Shown: one piece after another, positions 1 through 8,702 of the stretch
Layout of the letters: every line of letters starts with the position of its first letter
Numbering within the stretch: position 1 is the stretch's first letter
From: Spirosoma aerolatum
Lineage (GTDB): Bacteria; Bacteroidota; Bacteroidia; Cytophagales; Spirosomataceae
Length of the DNA stretch: 64,000 nt
NCBI RefSeq assembly: GCF_002056795.1
Contig: NZ_CP020104.1
Span: 7,201,501 to 7,265,500 of the forward strand
Direction: 5' to 3'
Notes under the pieces: model-generated
Seen by the model: only the letters and a program-made list of their open reading frames with translations
Told to the model about the DNA's origin: nothing
Databases searched by the model: none
Program-made: the position numbers and the translations under genes

Positions 1-93
1 GCCGTGTATTTCATGTCCGATTATTCGGCATTTACCACTGGACAGGTACTGACTGTCGATGGTGGCTGGAGTGTTAGTGAAGGGCAATTATGA
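1..93 (+). CDS. SDR-family oxidoreductase, 3' end only
   Basis: The window opens inside this gene; only the last 30 codons and a TGA stop are present. The residues TGQVLTVDGGW match the C-terminal signature of classical short-chain dehydrogenase/reductases, the loop that closes over the nicotinamide cofactor. The N-terminal glycine motif and the catalytic residues lie outside the window, so the substrate cannot be judged. The GNAT gene starts 12 bp downstream on the same strand and may be cotranscribed. Confidence 0.85.
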   Translation, partial: AVYFMSDYSAFTTGQVLTVDGGWSVSEGQL

Positions 94-105
94 TGGTTAC
101 TGTCG

Positions 106-612
106 ATGATTGAAACCCAGCGCCTGACTATTGTTCCGCTTACGCTTAAGCAATTGTATCTGTACATTGTTGATACCCATCAGCTAGAAGAAGCTATGGG
201 GCTCAAAACGGGTTGCCGGGAACTGGTTGAACCGGTGCTGAGTATTATCATTCACTTTACGATTCCACGGTTGAAAGATCCCACCAACGACCCACTCTAC
301 CATACGCTCTGGATGGCCATCGACCGTGAAAAACAGCAATTTGTAGCCGAAGCTAAGTTTAAAGGGGAGCCCGACGAAACCGGCACCATCGAAATTGGCT
401 ATGGTACGTACTCCGCTGTGCATCGGCAGGGATATATGACCGAAATGGTGGGTGGACTTCTAAAGTGGGCTGGCGAACAACCTGACGTTCAGCGGGTAGT
501 AGCCGACACCGAGGCAGGAAACGTAGCATCTCAGAAAGTGCTGGAGAAGAGTGGGTTTCGGTTGTTCGATCAGATTGAAGATATGCTTTGGTGGGAGTAT
601 CCAATTCGGTAG
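106..612 (+). CDS. GNAT-family N-acetyltransferase (RimJ/RimL type)
   Basis: A 168-residue cytoplasmic protein of the size usual for RimJ/RimL-like acetyltransferases. It starts MIETQRLTI, typical of this group. VHRQGYM (about residues 105-111) sits in the acetyl-CoA pyrophosphate-binding loop after the central beta strand. NVASQKVLEKSGF (139-151) is the conserved C-terminal helix-turn of the fold. These enzymes move an acetyl group from acetyl-CoA to an amine such as a ribosomal protein N-terminus, a small molecule or an antibiotic; the substrate here is unknown. It follows the SDR gene by 12 bp, so the two probably share a transcript. Confidence 0.88.
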   Translation: MIETQRLTIVPLTLKQLYLYIVDTHQLEEAMGLKTGCRELVEPVLSIIIHFTIPRLKDPTNDPLYHTLWMAIDREKQQFVAEAKFKGEPDETGTIEIGYGTYSAVHRQGYMTEMVGGLLKWAGEQPDVQRVVADTEAGNVASQKVLEKSGFRLFDQIEDMLWWEYPIR

Positions 613-678
613 CGAGTAACGTTGGTACTTTTTATTGGTAAAATTGTAATTTCGGCTTCCTGCAAATGAACCCTACCT

Positions 679-2097
679 ATGCATTCACGTCGTAAATTCC
701 TCCGTCGGCTCGGTGGTACATCGGCTTTACTGGCCGGAGGAACTACCCTGGTTGGCGCCGAAACCCTTGTCCCTTCAATTTATCGCGAACATCTGATAGA
801 GATTATCCCCCCTCGCTCTGTAGCCGATACGATCAATATTGGTCTGATTGGCGCTGGAATCATCGGCCATTATGATCTTGATTGTGCGCTGAAAGTACCA
901 GGTACGAAGGTAGTCGCTGTGGCAGACCTATACGATCCCCGACTGGTCAGGGCAAAGGAGGTTTGGGGACAGGACCTGTTTACCACCCGCGATTATCGGG
1001 AAATACTGGCCCGAAAAGATGTCGATGCGGTCCTGATTTGTGTACCCGATCACTGGCACGACCATATTTCGATTGCTGCACTAAAAGCCGGGAAACATGT
1101 GTACTGCGAAAAACCGATGGTACACCACATCGAAGAAGGACAGGCCGTTATTGCCGCGCACAAGAAATCAGGTAAGGTATTTCAGGTAGGTAGCCAGCGC
1201 GCAAGTGCATCGGCTGTACTTGAGGCAAAACGGCGTTATGAAGCCGGACACATTGGCGAACTGACGTCCGTCGAAACGTTTCTGGATCGGACGGATGCGT
1301 TAGGGGCCTGGCAGTATACGATGCCACCGAATCTGGACCCTAAAGACCTGGATTGGGACCGATACCTGGGCGATGCACCCAAACATCCTTTTCAGGCAGA
1401 GCGATTTTTTCGGTGGCGGAATTACAAAGACTATGGCACAGGCGTAGCGGGCGACCTATTTGTCCATTTGATTACGGGCGTTCATACCATTACTGGCTCA
1501 CTCGGACCAACCCGGATTTTCGCGCTCGGTGATCTGAATTTCTGGAAAGATGGACGGGATGCTTATGACCTGGTCACGGCTATGATGGACTATCCCAAAA
1601 CGGATAAGCACCCATCGTTTCAATTTACGACCCGTGTAAACCTGGCTACGGGCGCTGGTGGCGATATTCATACCCGCCTGGTTGGAACGGAAGGCGTTAT
1701 CGATATTGGCTGGAATTCGTTCGTCATGAATCGGCTAAAACGGCCCAATGCCCCTATGTACAGCCGGGGTTATGACGCCTTATTCACCTATCCGCAGGCT
1801 ATGCAGGAGGAGTTTATCCGGCAGTATGAGCAGAAATACCCGACAGGTCAGTTTACCCGAACCGTACAGAACGAACCGGTCATTACCTATACAGCCCCCG
1901 ATGGCTACGACGATCGGCTCGATCACATGATCGTTTTCTTCAATGCGATCCGGGAAAATAATCCATCGCTGGTTCGGGAAGATGCTGAATTTGGCCTGCG
2001 GGCAGCCGCTCCGTCGTTGGCTGCTAACCTCAGTGCAGCCCAGCGAAAAATTATCCATTGGGACCCCGTTGCGATGAGAATTTCTAAAGCTACCTAG
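679..2097 (+). CDS. Gfo/Idh/MocA-family oxidoreductase with Tat signal
   Basis: A 472-residue protein. It opens with a twin-arginine export signal (SRRKFL at residues 3-8, then a hydrophobic stretch rich in Gly, Ala and Leu), so it is probably exported folded with its cofactor. The dinucleotide-binding loop GLIGAGIIG is at 55-63 and the family's EKP motif is at 144-146. The C-terminal half is the alpha/beta substrate domain. Members oxidise or reduce sugars and inositols with NAD(P); exported members are common in polysaccharide-degrading Bacteroidota. The sugar is not identifiable. The next gene starts 60 bp downstream on the same strand. Confidence 0.9.
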   Translation: MHSRRKFLRRLGGTSALLAGGTTLVGAETLVPSIYREHLIEIIPPRSVADTINIGLIGAGIIGHYDLDCALKVPGTKVVAVADLYDPRLVRAKEVWGQDLFTTRDYREILARKDVDAVLICVPDHWHDHISIAALKAGKHVYCEKPMVHHIEEGQAVIAAHKKSGKVFQVGSQRASASAVLEAKRRYEAGHIGELTSVETFLDRTDALGAWQYTMPPNLDPKDLDWDRYLGDAPKHPFQAERFFRWRNYKDYGTGVAGDLFVHLITGVHTITGSLGPTRIFALGDLNFWKDGRDAYDLVTAMMDYPKTDKHPSFQFTTRVNLATGAGGDIHTRLVGTEGVIDIGWNSFVMNRLKRPNAPMYSRGYDALFTYPQAMQEEFIRQYEQKYPTGQFTRTVQNEPVITYTAPDGYDDRLDHMIVFFNAIRENNPSLVREDAEFGLRAAAPSLAANLSAAQRKIIHWDPVAMRISKAT

Positions 2098-2157
2098 CAG
2101 CCCGTTCACATTATTGCAACGAACGATCTTATCAAACCTTAAAACGCAACAAAACCT

Positions 2158-3186
2158 GTGCAGCCTGTTCCTATTAAAACGACCGTTGTTGGTTCGATGC
2201 CTTTTCCGGGCTGGCTCGAATTTTCCAGCCAGCACCTAACGCAGTTCGGACCTGCCGACATCAACGAACTCATTGAGGATGCCGTAATTGCCTCGGTTCA
2301 AGATCAGGTTGCGGCTGGACTGGATGTGATAACCGATGGAGAACAAACTCGATTCGATTTCAACCTCTCCTTTTACGGCTATATCAACGGGATTCAGAAT
2401 AACGAAACCGAACTACGTCGGTTTGGACCACCCGCTCATGACCAGCGGGGGAAGCATAATATTATTGAACCGCTAACAGCACCGAAAGGCTTGGGTGTTG
2501 TAGAAGAGTATTTGCGGCTAAAGCGACTGGCTCCCGAAGGGCAAGGTATCAAGGTGTCGATTCCCGGCCCTTATACATTGAGTGGCCGGTTGCTGCCCGG
2601 AACGCTTTACAAAGATCGCTGGGAAGTGACCGAAGCCCTACTCCCCCTGGTTAGTGCAGAGATTACCCGTTTGGTCGAACTGGGCGTACCCGAAATTTGC
2701 GTCGATGAACCATCCATGTCATGCTATGCGTATCGGGAGGATACAAAACGGTTCGTCGATATTTTCAACCGGACGGTGGCGCCAGGTGTTAAAAAGACCC
2801 GCCTATCGATGCACCTATGTTTCGGGAATTATAAAGGCCGTTCAGTAGGTAAAAAAACGATAGCGCCCATGCTGCCCGACTTCCTGGATATGCATGTTGA
2901 TGAGTTGCATACCGAGATGACGGTGCTAAATTTTGCGGAGGTAAACCTGCTCGAACGGTTTGCCGAAAAGTTTGATGTTGCTGTAGGGGTCATCGACGTT
3001 AAAAGCTATTATATCGAAACGCCCGACGATGTTGCTGAGCGAATCCGCAAGTGCTTGCCTTATGTTCCAGCGGAGAAACTGGCCGTAGCACCCGATTGTG
3101 GCCTTAGTCAAACCGCTCGCTGGGCTGCTAAACAAAAACTGGCAAACATGGTGACCGGTGCAAAACTAGTACGGGCCGAACTCTGA
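2158..3186 (+). CDS. Cobalamin-independent methionine synthase-like protein (MetE C-terminal domain)
   Basis: A 342-residue protein equivalent to the catalytic C-terminal barrel of MetE, without the N-terminal half. The zinc ligands of the family are visible: His219 and Cys221 (MHLCFG), Glu253 (LHTEMT) and Cys314 (APDCGLSQ). DVITDGEQTR near residue 57 is the other family hallmark. Such stand-alone MetE-like barrels transfer a methyl group to a thiol, but the methyl donor and acceptor vary, so methionine synthesis is not certain. The start is GTG at 2158, because the family sequence KTTVVGSMPFP begins just after it and the next ATG would remove it. Confidence 0.85.
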   Translation: MQPVPIKTTVVGSMPFPGWLEFSSQHLTQFGPADINELIEDAVIASVQDQVAAGLDVITDGEQTRFDFNLSFYGYINGIQNNETELRRFGPPAHDQRGKHNIIEPLTAPKGLGVVEEYLRLKRLAPEGQGIKVSIPGPYTLSGRLLPGTLYKDRWEVTEALLPLVSAEITRLVELGVPEICVDEPSMSCYAYREDTKRFVDIFNRTVAPGVKKTRLSMHLCFGNYKGRSVGKKTIAPMLPDFLDMHVDELHTEMTVLNFAEVNLLERFAEKFDVAVGVIDVKSYYIETPDDVAERIRKCLPYVPAEKLAVAPDCGLSQTARWAAKQKLANMVTGAKLVRAEL

Positions 3187-3196
3187 ACCCAAACGC

Positions 3197-3766
3197 TTAA
3201 TCCATCAAATCCTGGTTCAGACTATTGGTAAGCTGACAGCGTTCGTGTTGAAGCTTATCAAGATTCTCATTCAGAAGCATACGGGTTCGGGCGTTGTCAA
3301 AATGCTCGCTAAACGACGCACGTAATTCCTTCCGTTTCATAGCTTCCAGAAAACGACGCACATCTTCGGGTGTTTCAAGCAAAAGCGGGGGTACTTCGGT
3401 AGGTTGCTCGGCTTCGTTTTTGGCGACCATCGTAAAGTAGCTGGTGTTTGTATGCTTCACAGTTCCCAAACGGACATTTTCGGCTACCACTTTTATACCC
3501 ACAACCAGTGATGTACGCCCAACGTAATTGACCGAAGCCAGCAATGAGACCAACTCGCCTACTTCGACCGACTGCCGAAAATTGACGCCATCTACCGATA
3601 CCGTCACACAATACTGACCAGCGTGTTTGGCAGCACAGGCATAGGCTACTTTATCCATTAGCGATAGGAGAATACCGCCGTGAACACGCCCACCAAAGTT
3701 GGCATACGACGGAATCATTAATTCGGTGAGCGTGGTGCGTGAATAGCTAACAGGCTTGGCTGTCAT
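3197..3766 (-). CDS. Acyl-CoA thioesterase, hotdog fold
   Basis: A 189-residue cytoplasmic protein. The hotdog-domain signature NFGGRVHGGILLSLMD (residues 23-38, with the catalytic Asp38) is clear, as in YciA/BACH-type thioesterases that hydrolyse acyl-CoA to free acid and CoA. A second motif, YVGRTSLVVGIKV, forms the central strand. About 40 C-terminal residues rich in charged amino acids follow the domain. It converges with the MetE-like gene, leaving only 10 bp between the two stop codons. Preferred chain length cannot be read from the sequence. Confidence 0.9.
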   Translation of the reverse strand: MTAKPVSYSRTTLTELMIPSYANFGGRVHGGILLSLMDKVAYACAAKHAGQYCVTVSVDGVNFRQSVEVGELVSLLASVNYVGRTSLVVGIKVVAENVRLGTVKHTNTSYFTMVAKNEAEQPTEVPPLLLETPEDVRRFLEAMKRKELRASFSEHFDNARTRMLLNENLDKLQHERCQLTNSLNQDLMD

Positions 3767-3826
3767 AAGCTGGTTGAGTTGACGTTAGTGGGCGATATTG
3801 CCAGATACGTGTTTGAAAGTCAAACA

Positions 3827-3862
3827 TAAAAAATGCCAGCGCAAGTTGCGTTGGCATTTTTC
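3827..3862. terminator. Palindromic hairpin upstream of the thioesterase
   Basis: AAAAATGCCAGCGCAA pairs with TTGCGTTGGCATTTTT around a very short loop, giving an A-run on one side and a T-run on the other. It could terminate transcription in either direction. It lies about 60 bp upstream of the thioesterase start, so it more likely belongs to read-through from the left or to an unannotated transcript. Confidence 0.7.
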
Positions 3863-4193
3863 ATTTACCTAACCTATGAGAAAGTGTCGTTACTGATGAT
3901 CCATCAGCTACATGACAAAGGTAACCTGCCAGTAGGCAGTTATTTCAGAGCAGAATCACTGATTTTGAACCTCCTAATTAGATCAGGCAGAAATCCGCAG
4001 TTTGATGCGTAGAACTACGTATTAGCGACTCGACGATTTACTTCTAAGTGGCTGAATTATAGCCATATAATACCTTTAAGTAAACATTGGATAAACTTGT
4101 TATACAGGTCTGCTTGTCGTATTTTCGACTGGCTTTCCGGTTCCATCCACCTAATACGACCTGACACCACCTATTTTACTCCTTACATCTAGC
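3863..4193. other. Intergenic stretch without a gene
   Basis: No convincing open frame on either strand. Two small hairpins are visible: CTGATG/CATCAG at 3893-3907 and AACCTGCC/GGCAGTT at 3923-3941. Neither resembles a riboswitch class I know. The right part is probably the leader of the gene at 4194. Confidence 0.5.
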
Positions 4194-4601
4194 ATGACAG
4201 ATTCTGTGTTTAATGAACAGGTTGGACGTTTTCTGAATTCGAAAGAAAGTGTCCCAATGAAAGATACGTACCGCAGTGCTAAATTGGCCTGTGGCCTGAA
4301 AGAAGATGAGTATACCCGTTCCGAGTTTTTCGGCGCTGCCAAAATCAATCAGTTGCTGAAACAGAAAGGTTGTGTTGGTATTCGGGTTCATTATGCCAAG
4401 CGCTGGGAAGATGAAGATGGCAAGCCTACTGAAGTAGGAAAAGGCCAGTTGAAACCTCGCGTTCTGCTGACAGGCGTCGATGAACGAGGGCGCGATTTAC
4501 CTCTTCCTGCCAGTCAGAGCGGCCTGAAAGACGACGGCGGTGACGATGGAGATATGGTCGTGGGCGATGGCTGGGTATGTCCCAAGCAGTGTGCATCATA
4601 A
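4194..4601 (+). CDS. Hypothetical protein, Cytophagales type
   Basis: A 135-residue soluble protein I cannot assign to a named family. It has no signal peptide or membrane segment. The middle contains KINQLLKQKGCVGIRVHYAKRW (about residues 49-70). The tail is very acidic (DDGGDDGDM) and ends with a Cys pair in VCPKQC. The composition and codon pattern look genuine, the ATG is the first in a long frame, and the membrane-protein gene begins 12 bp after the stop, suggesting cotranscription. Function unknown. Confidence 0.65.
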   Translation: MTDSVFNEQVGRFLNSKESVPMKDTYRSAKLACGLKEDEYTRSEFFGAAKINQLLKQKGCVGIRVHYAKRWEDEDGKPTEVGKGQLKPRVLLTGVDERGRDLPLPASQSGLKDDGGDDGDMVVGDGWVCPKQCAS

Positions 4602-4613
4602 TTACCTTAGTAA

Positions 4614-5285
4614 ATGGTTGAAAAATTCATTCTTCTGGCTCAGAAATACCCATTAAGCCTTATACAGCATATTTTATTAATACTGCCCGTTTGTATAGGT
4701 CTGCTGCGATGGAAATTTCTGAGTCAGGAGCTGAAAATTATTACTGTCTTTTTCCTGCTCTATTTTAGTAAAGAGACAATTGCTCTTTACTTTGTACTCA
4801 ATCGAATAAATAGCCTTGGCCTCGAAAATATATTTTCCTGTTTACAGGCTATAGTATTGGCAGTGATGTATGACAAAGTGATTCTCAGTAAATCAAAGCG
4901 GAAAAGTATATATATCGGACTTATTTTAGTATTGATAGTCAATATTATTACATTCAAGAAGGCTGAAATATCAAATATTGGTAATACAGTTGTTCGGGTA
5001 TATATGATTTATATTGCTCTAAACTTTTTTGTTTGGCTATTAGAACAATTAAAGATACGAAATGTAATACTATACGGAATGTTTTGGGTGAGTGTTGGGG
5101 TTTTGCTATATGCCGCAGGAACTTTATTTATGTATTTATTCAGTGAATATATATTTACCCCCAAAGCGTCGGACGAGTTATTTGATATATATTGGGGAAT
5201 TACCCAGATTGTAAGTATTATCTTTTGTCTGGCAGCCTCAATCGGTGTATGGGTTAGTAAGTACGATAACGAAAATTATCTTTGA
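4614..5285 (+). CDS. Hypothetical multi-pass membrane protein, AT-rich
   Basis: A 223-residue protein that is almost entirely hydrophobic, with about seven predicted membrane helices joined by short basic loops; the last ends near residue 215. There are no catalytic motifs. The gene is markedly richer in A and T than its neighbours and uses many ATA and TTA codons, which may reflect recent transfer or simply its membrane composition. It follows the gene at 4194 by 12 bp and precedes a histidine kinase, so a link with signalling is possible but unproven. Confidence 0.7.
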   Translation: MVEKFILLAQKYPLSLIQHILLILPVCIGLLRWKFLSQELKIITVFFLLYFSKETIALYFVLNRINSLGLENIFSCLQAIVLAVMYDKVILSKSKRKSIYIGLILVLIVNIITFKKAEISNIGNTVVRVYMIYIALNFFVWLLEQLKIRNVILYGMFWVSVGVLLYAAGTLFMYLFSEYIFTPKASDELFDIYWGITQIVSIIFCLAASIGVWVSKYDNENYL

Positions 5286-5435
5286 CGCCACTACTCTGTA
5301 AATGTAGAAAGTAAACACAAGGTTACTTAATAGCCATAAAATTGTTGCCGCTCACTCAATCGGAGTGTTAATTCATTGACATTCAGTAGTGGATTGTCCA
5401 ATTTTACGATGTTTAGACCGCGGTAGAATAGAATT

Positions 5436-6248
5436 ATGTCGATGGATGCTGGTTTTGTAATTGCTGTGGGTACGGCCGTACTCTTGATGATGGCAGTGTT
5501 CATCATCATTTTCGTGGCCTATTATCAGCAAAAACAGGCCAAACAGCAATTGGCATTTAAAGAATTACAGGCGCAGCACCGCCGGGAGTTGATGGAAGCT
5601 ACCTTTAGAGGGCAGGAAGAAGAACGCCGACGCCTTGCCGAAGATATGCACGATGGTATTGGAACCATGCTTTCGATCACGAAAATGAGCCTGAACCAAC
5701 TGGAGAAGCAATTAGGAGGGGAGGTGCAGGTTGGCTTTCAGTTTCAAAAAACGCGGTCTATGATTGACGAAACCATGACCAATGTTCGGCGAATAAGCCG
5801 AAATCTTGTCCCAACGACCCTCGAACGGTTTGGTTTGCTGGCTGCTTTGGAAGAACTGGCCGATCGGGCCACTGATAATGACATTGAGGTTGAACTCGTT
5901 TATCCTGAACCAGAGCTTGGATTTCTGCCCGCACTCGAATTGATGCTCTATCGAATTGCCCAGGAATTACTTAACAACGCCATCCGGCACGCCCGCGCCA
6001 AACATATTACCATTCACCTGATTCGCTTTGAAAATGAAGTTCGCCTGTCGGTCATCGATGATGGAGTCGGCTTTGACTTTGATGCGGTGATGGAAAATCG
6101 GAAAGCTGGGCTAGGCCTTCGCAATATTGAAAGCCGTCTGAATGTTGTGAACGGACACGTTACGTTCGACGTTGCCCCTGGTCGTGGTTCACGGATTCAT
6201 GTGCAGGTTCATCTACATGATGCACAGCCTGTTGATTTATTGAGTTAA
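5436..6248 (+). CDS. Sensor histidine kinase, DesK/NarX-like (HisKA_3)
   Basis: A 270-residue protein with one N-terminal membrane helix (about residues 7-29), a basic coiled-coil linker, then the HisKA_3 dimerisation helix with the phosphorylated histidine in EDMHDGIG (His72). The HATPase_c domain follows: N box QELLNNAIRHA, G1 box DDGVGFDF and G2 box GLGLRNI. It has no periplasmic sensor domain, so it may sense the membrane or partner with another protein, perhaps the membrane protein just upstream. The response regulator gene follows after 63 bp and is the obvious partner. Confidence 0.92.
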   Translation: MSMDAGFVIAVGTAVLLMMAVFIIIFVAYYQQKQAKQQLAFKELQAQHRRELMEATFRGQEEERRRLAEDMHDGIGTMLSITKMSLNQLEKQLGGEVQVGFQFQKTRSMIDETMTNVRRISRNLVPTTLERFGLLAALEELADRATDNDIEVELVYPEPELGFLPALELMLYRIAQELLNNAIRHARAKHITIHLIRFENEVRLSVIDDGVGFDFDAVMENRKAGLGLRNIESRLNVVNGHVTFDVAPGRGSRIHVQVHLHDAQPVDLLS

Positions 6249-6311
6249 TTTGTTTACCGAATAGTCGTTAGCAGGACTTAATCGGTATATCCTTTAACTC
6301 TACCCTCCTCT

Positions 6312-6971
6312 ATGCGAAAAATTAAATTGGCCCTCTGCGACGATCATACGCTCTTTCGAGTCGGGATGGCAACTATTCTTGGTCAGATTCACGATTTTGA
6401 GTTGATTCTGGAAGCAGGAAATGGACAGGAACTGATTGAAAAAATCGCCCGAAAAACACCGGACGTCGTACTTCTGGATTTACAGATGCCGGTTATGGAT
6501 GGTACAGCAACTGCCGATTACCTGCGCGAAAACCACCCCCTTATTAAAATTGTTGTTCTGACCATGCACGACGAAGATCGGATGGTGCTGCATCTACTGG
6601 AGAAAGGGGTTAGTGGCTACCTGCTCAAAGATGCTGAAGCTGGGGAGGTAGAGAAAGCCGTTCGAAAAGTGATGGACGAAGGTGTCTATCTGAACGAATT
6701 TGTGTCGAAAGCAATGCTTCGCAAGATGACCAACAAGCCGACGGTCAATAAGCCTGTGAATGCCTTTTACAACAGCAAAATTCTGCTTTCAGAGCGCGAG
6801 AAAGAAGTGCTGATGCTGATCTGTGAGGGATTATCGACCAATGAAATCAGTGAGAAAATCTTCCTGAGTCCCCGTACGGTAGAAGGGCATCGGCTACGCA
6901 TCCTCGAAAAAACCGGCACCAAAAATACGGCCGGTATGGTGGCCTATGCGTTTAAGAATAATCTCGTTTGA
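6312..6971 (+). CDS. NarL/FixJ-family response regulator
   Basis: A 219-residue protein. The receiver domain has the acidic pair Asp10/Asp11, the phosphoacceptor Asp56 in VVLLDLQMP, Thr84 and Lys106. The C-terminal LuxR-type helix-turn-helix (about 155-215) begins LSEREKEVLMLICEG and includes the recognition helix SPRTVEGHR. It should be phosphorylated by the kinase encoded 63 bp upstream and act as a DNA-binding regulator. Its targets cannot be seen from this window. Confidence 0.94.
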   Translation: MRKIKLALCDDHTLFRVGMATILGQIHDFELILEAGNGQELIEKIARKTPDVVLLDLQMPVMDGTATADYLRENHPLIKIVVLTMHDEDRMVLHLLEKGVSGYLLKDAEAGEVEKAVRKVMDEGVYLNEFVSKAMLRKMTNKPTVNKPVNAFYNSKILLSEREKEVLMLICEGLSTNEISEKIFLSPRTVEGHRLRILEKTGTKNTAGMVAYAFKNNLV

Positions 6972-7054
6972 CCTGATAAAACTATCAGCGTGTGTTGCCA
7001 TGCATATCTGCGATTATATCGCGGACGAGCACAGTACTAGTAGGTTACGCTGGT

Positions 7055-7843
7055 TTATAAACTACCCGTCTTACCGCCATCTACAGGTAAGTTGATGCCG
7101 TTGATCGATGCAGCTGCAGGGGTGCATAAAAATGCTACTGCTGCAGCTACCTCTTCGGGCGTGGCGAACCGTCCAATGGGAATTTCCTGGGCCAACTGAG
7201 TGGCGATTGCCTCTTCCGTTTTGCCGGAAGTTTTCGCCCGCATGGCCAGTGTGGATTCTAGCCGGGCTGTTTTTGTATAACCCGGCAATACATTATTGAC
7301 CGTAATGCCAAAGCAGCCAATTTCGATTGATAAGGTCTTTGCCCATTGGGCCACCGCCCCCCGGATCGTATTGGAAACGCCCAGCCCCACAATGGGCTGT
7401 TTGACCGAGGTAGAAATAATATTGACGATTCGACCGTAGCCCAGGCGTTTCATCGAAGGAACAACTGCCTGCACTAAAGCATGATTGTTTAACAAATGAT
7501 TATGGAACGTCTGAACGAATTCGTTGGGTTGGGCATCAACCAAAGCCCCACCCGGAGGACCACCGGTGTTGTTGACTAGAATATGCACCTCCGGAAAGCG
7601 CTCCATATAGGCTTTAATAGCCGTCTGTACAGCATCTGGCTGGCTAAAATCGGCGACGATGTACTGATGCGTTTGTCCTTTTGTGGTATCCAGTTCGGCC
7701 AGTACCGATTTTAATTTCTGTTCATCACGAGCGATCAGAACAACAGTAGCCCCCAGTAGCGCTAACTCCATAGCACTGGCACGACCAATTCCCTGTGTAC
7801 TGCCACCGACCAAAGCGGTTTTCCCGCGTAAATCAAGATTCAT
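7055..7843 (-). CDS. Atypical SDR-family protein lacking the YxxxK motif
   Basis: A 262-residue short-chain dehydrogenase-like protein. The cofactor loop GGSTQGIG is at 13-20, NNTGG marks strand 4, and the C-terminus LPVDGG is standard. At the active site the expected Tyr-x-x-x-Lys is replaced by Ser-Asn-Thr-Ile-Arg (VSNTIRGAV), although the preceding serine region (IISTSV) remains. A known subgroup annotated as 3-oxoacyl-ACP reductase-like has this same replacement, so this is family inheritance and not decay. The chemistry of that subgroup is uncertain. It is convergent with the response-regulator gene. Confidence 0.88.
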   Translation of the reverse strand: MNLDLRGKTALVGGSTQGIGRASAMELALLGATVVLIARDEQKLKSVLAELDTTKGQTHQYIVADFSQPDAVQTAIKAYMERFPEVHILVNNTGGPPGGALVDAQPNEFVQTFHNHLLNNHALVQAVVPSMKRLGYGRIVNIISTSVKQPIVGLGVSNTIRGAVAQWAKTLSIEIGCFGITVNNVLPGYTKTARLESTLAMRAKTSGKTEEAIATQLAQEIPIGRFATPEEVAAAVAFLCTPAAASINGINLPVDGGKTGSL

Positions 7844-7998
7844 GTAGTTTCACTTGTTGACAACGCTAAAGATCGGGCCAATGGCCTAAAAATCATAGGT
7901 AAAACTGGAAAACAGACGCATTGGTACCAATCATCCATACAAATAGTAGGCAAAGATGAGAAAAACACCGCTGGCGTAGTTTTGCTTAAACAAATTAG

Positions 7999-8006
7999 TA
8001 GCTTTG
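7999..8006 (+). promoter_or_regulatory. Putative -7 element of the lemA promoter
   Basis: TAGCTTTG matches the Bacteroidota -7 consensus TAnnTTTG exactly and lies 43 bp before the lemA ATG. A TTG at 7982-7984 is only 14 bp upstream, closer than the usual 19-20 bp, so the -33 box is uncertain. Confidence 0.4.
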
Positions 8007-8049
8007 GGCAACTTTGAATCCAGTAATAACCTTTGCATTTCAGAAAACC

Positions 8050-8631
8050 ATGTCAAAATCGTTAATTATTGTCATAGTAGTTGCTCTTATTCTGGGGATG
8101 TACGGTTGTAGTTCCTACAACGGCCTGGTTCAGAATGATATCAATGTTCAGGAAAAATGGGCCCAGGTCCAAACCCAATACCAACGCCGTTCGGATCTGA
8201 TTCCTAACCTGGTACGGACGGTACAGGGGGCTGCTAATTTTGAGAAAAGTACGTTGACCGCCGTAATTCAGGCGCGGGCCAATGCCACCAGTATAAAACT
8301 AGAGGCCGACCAGTTGACGCCTGAGAATATTCAGAAGTTCCAGGCTGCGCAGGATCAGTTGAGTGGGTCGCTCTCGCGATTGCTGGCCGTTGCCGAAAGT
8401 TATCCGCAACTGAAAGCCACACAAAACTTTTCGGAGTTACAGGCGCAGTTGGAAGGCACTGAAAACCGGATTTCGGTGGCCCGTAATGATTTCAACGGGG
8501 CCGTTCGCGTATATAATCAGTCGGTAAGATCGTTCCCAAACAATATTTTTGCGGGTATTTTCGGCTTCCCTGTAAAAGGCTTTTTCGAGGCTTCGCAGGC
8601 GGCTCAAAGTGCACCAACGGTTCAGTTTTAA
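8050..8631 (+). CDS. lemA: LemA-family lipoprotein
   Basis: The protein has 193 residues from the ATG at 8050; a TTG 36 bp earlier gives an unlikely N-terminus. It begins with a signal sequence ending in a lipobox (GMYGCS), so it is probably a lipid-anchored envelope protein. The LemA core shows as VQEKWAQVQTQYQRRSDLIPNLV and later RNDFNGAVRVYNQSVRSFP, and the rest is helical. Its exact role is unknown. As in many Bacteroidota, two TPM-domain genes follow, forming a lemA-TPM-TPM cluster. Confidence 0.93.
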   Translation: MSKSLIIVIVVALILGMYGCSSYNGLVQNDINVQEKWAQVQTQYQRRSDLIPNLVRTVQGAANFEKSTLTAVIQARANATSIKLEADQLTPENIQKFQAAQDQLSGSLSRLLAVAESYPQLKATQNFSELQAQLEGTENRISVARNDFNGAVRVYNQSVRSFPNNIFAGIFGFPVKGFFEASQAAQSAPTVQF

Positions 8632-8633
8632 TA

Positions 8634-8686
8634 GCAGAGAGCAGGGAATAAGGAAAAAGAAAGTAACCTTACTCCCTGCTCTCTGC
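8634..8686. repeat. Inverted repeat made of AGAGAGC/AGGGA tandem units
   Basis: A 20-bp arm at 8634-8653 (GCAGAGAGCAGGGAATAAGG) pairs with 8667-8686 with one mismatch, and further CTCCCTGCTCC repeats run on to 8702. It fills the gap between lemA and the first TPM gene. It could attenuate or stabilise the transcript. Its tandem-heptamer structure resembles the palindromes at 13324 and 19554. Confidence 0.75.
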
Positions 8687-8702
8687 TCCCTGCTCCTGCT
8701 CC

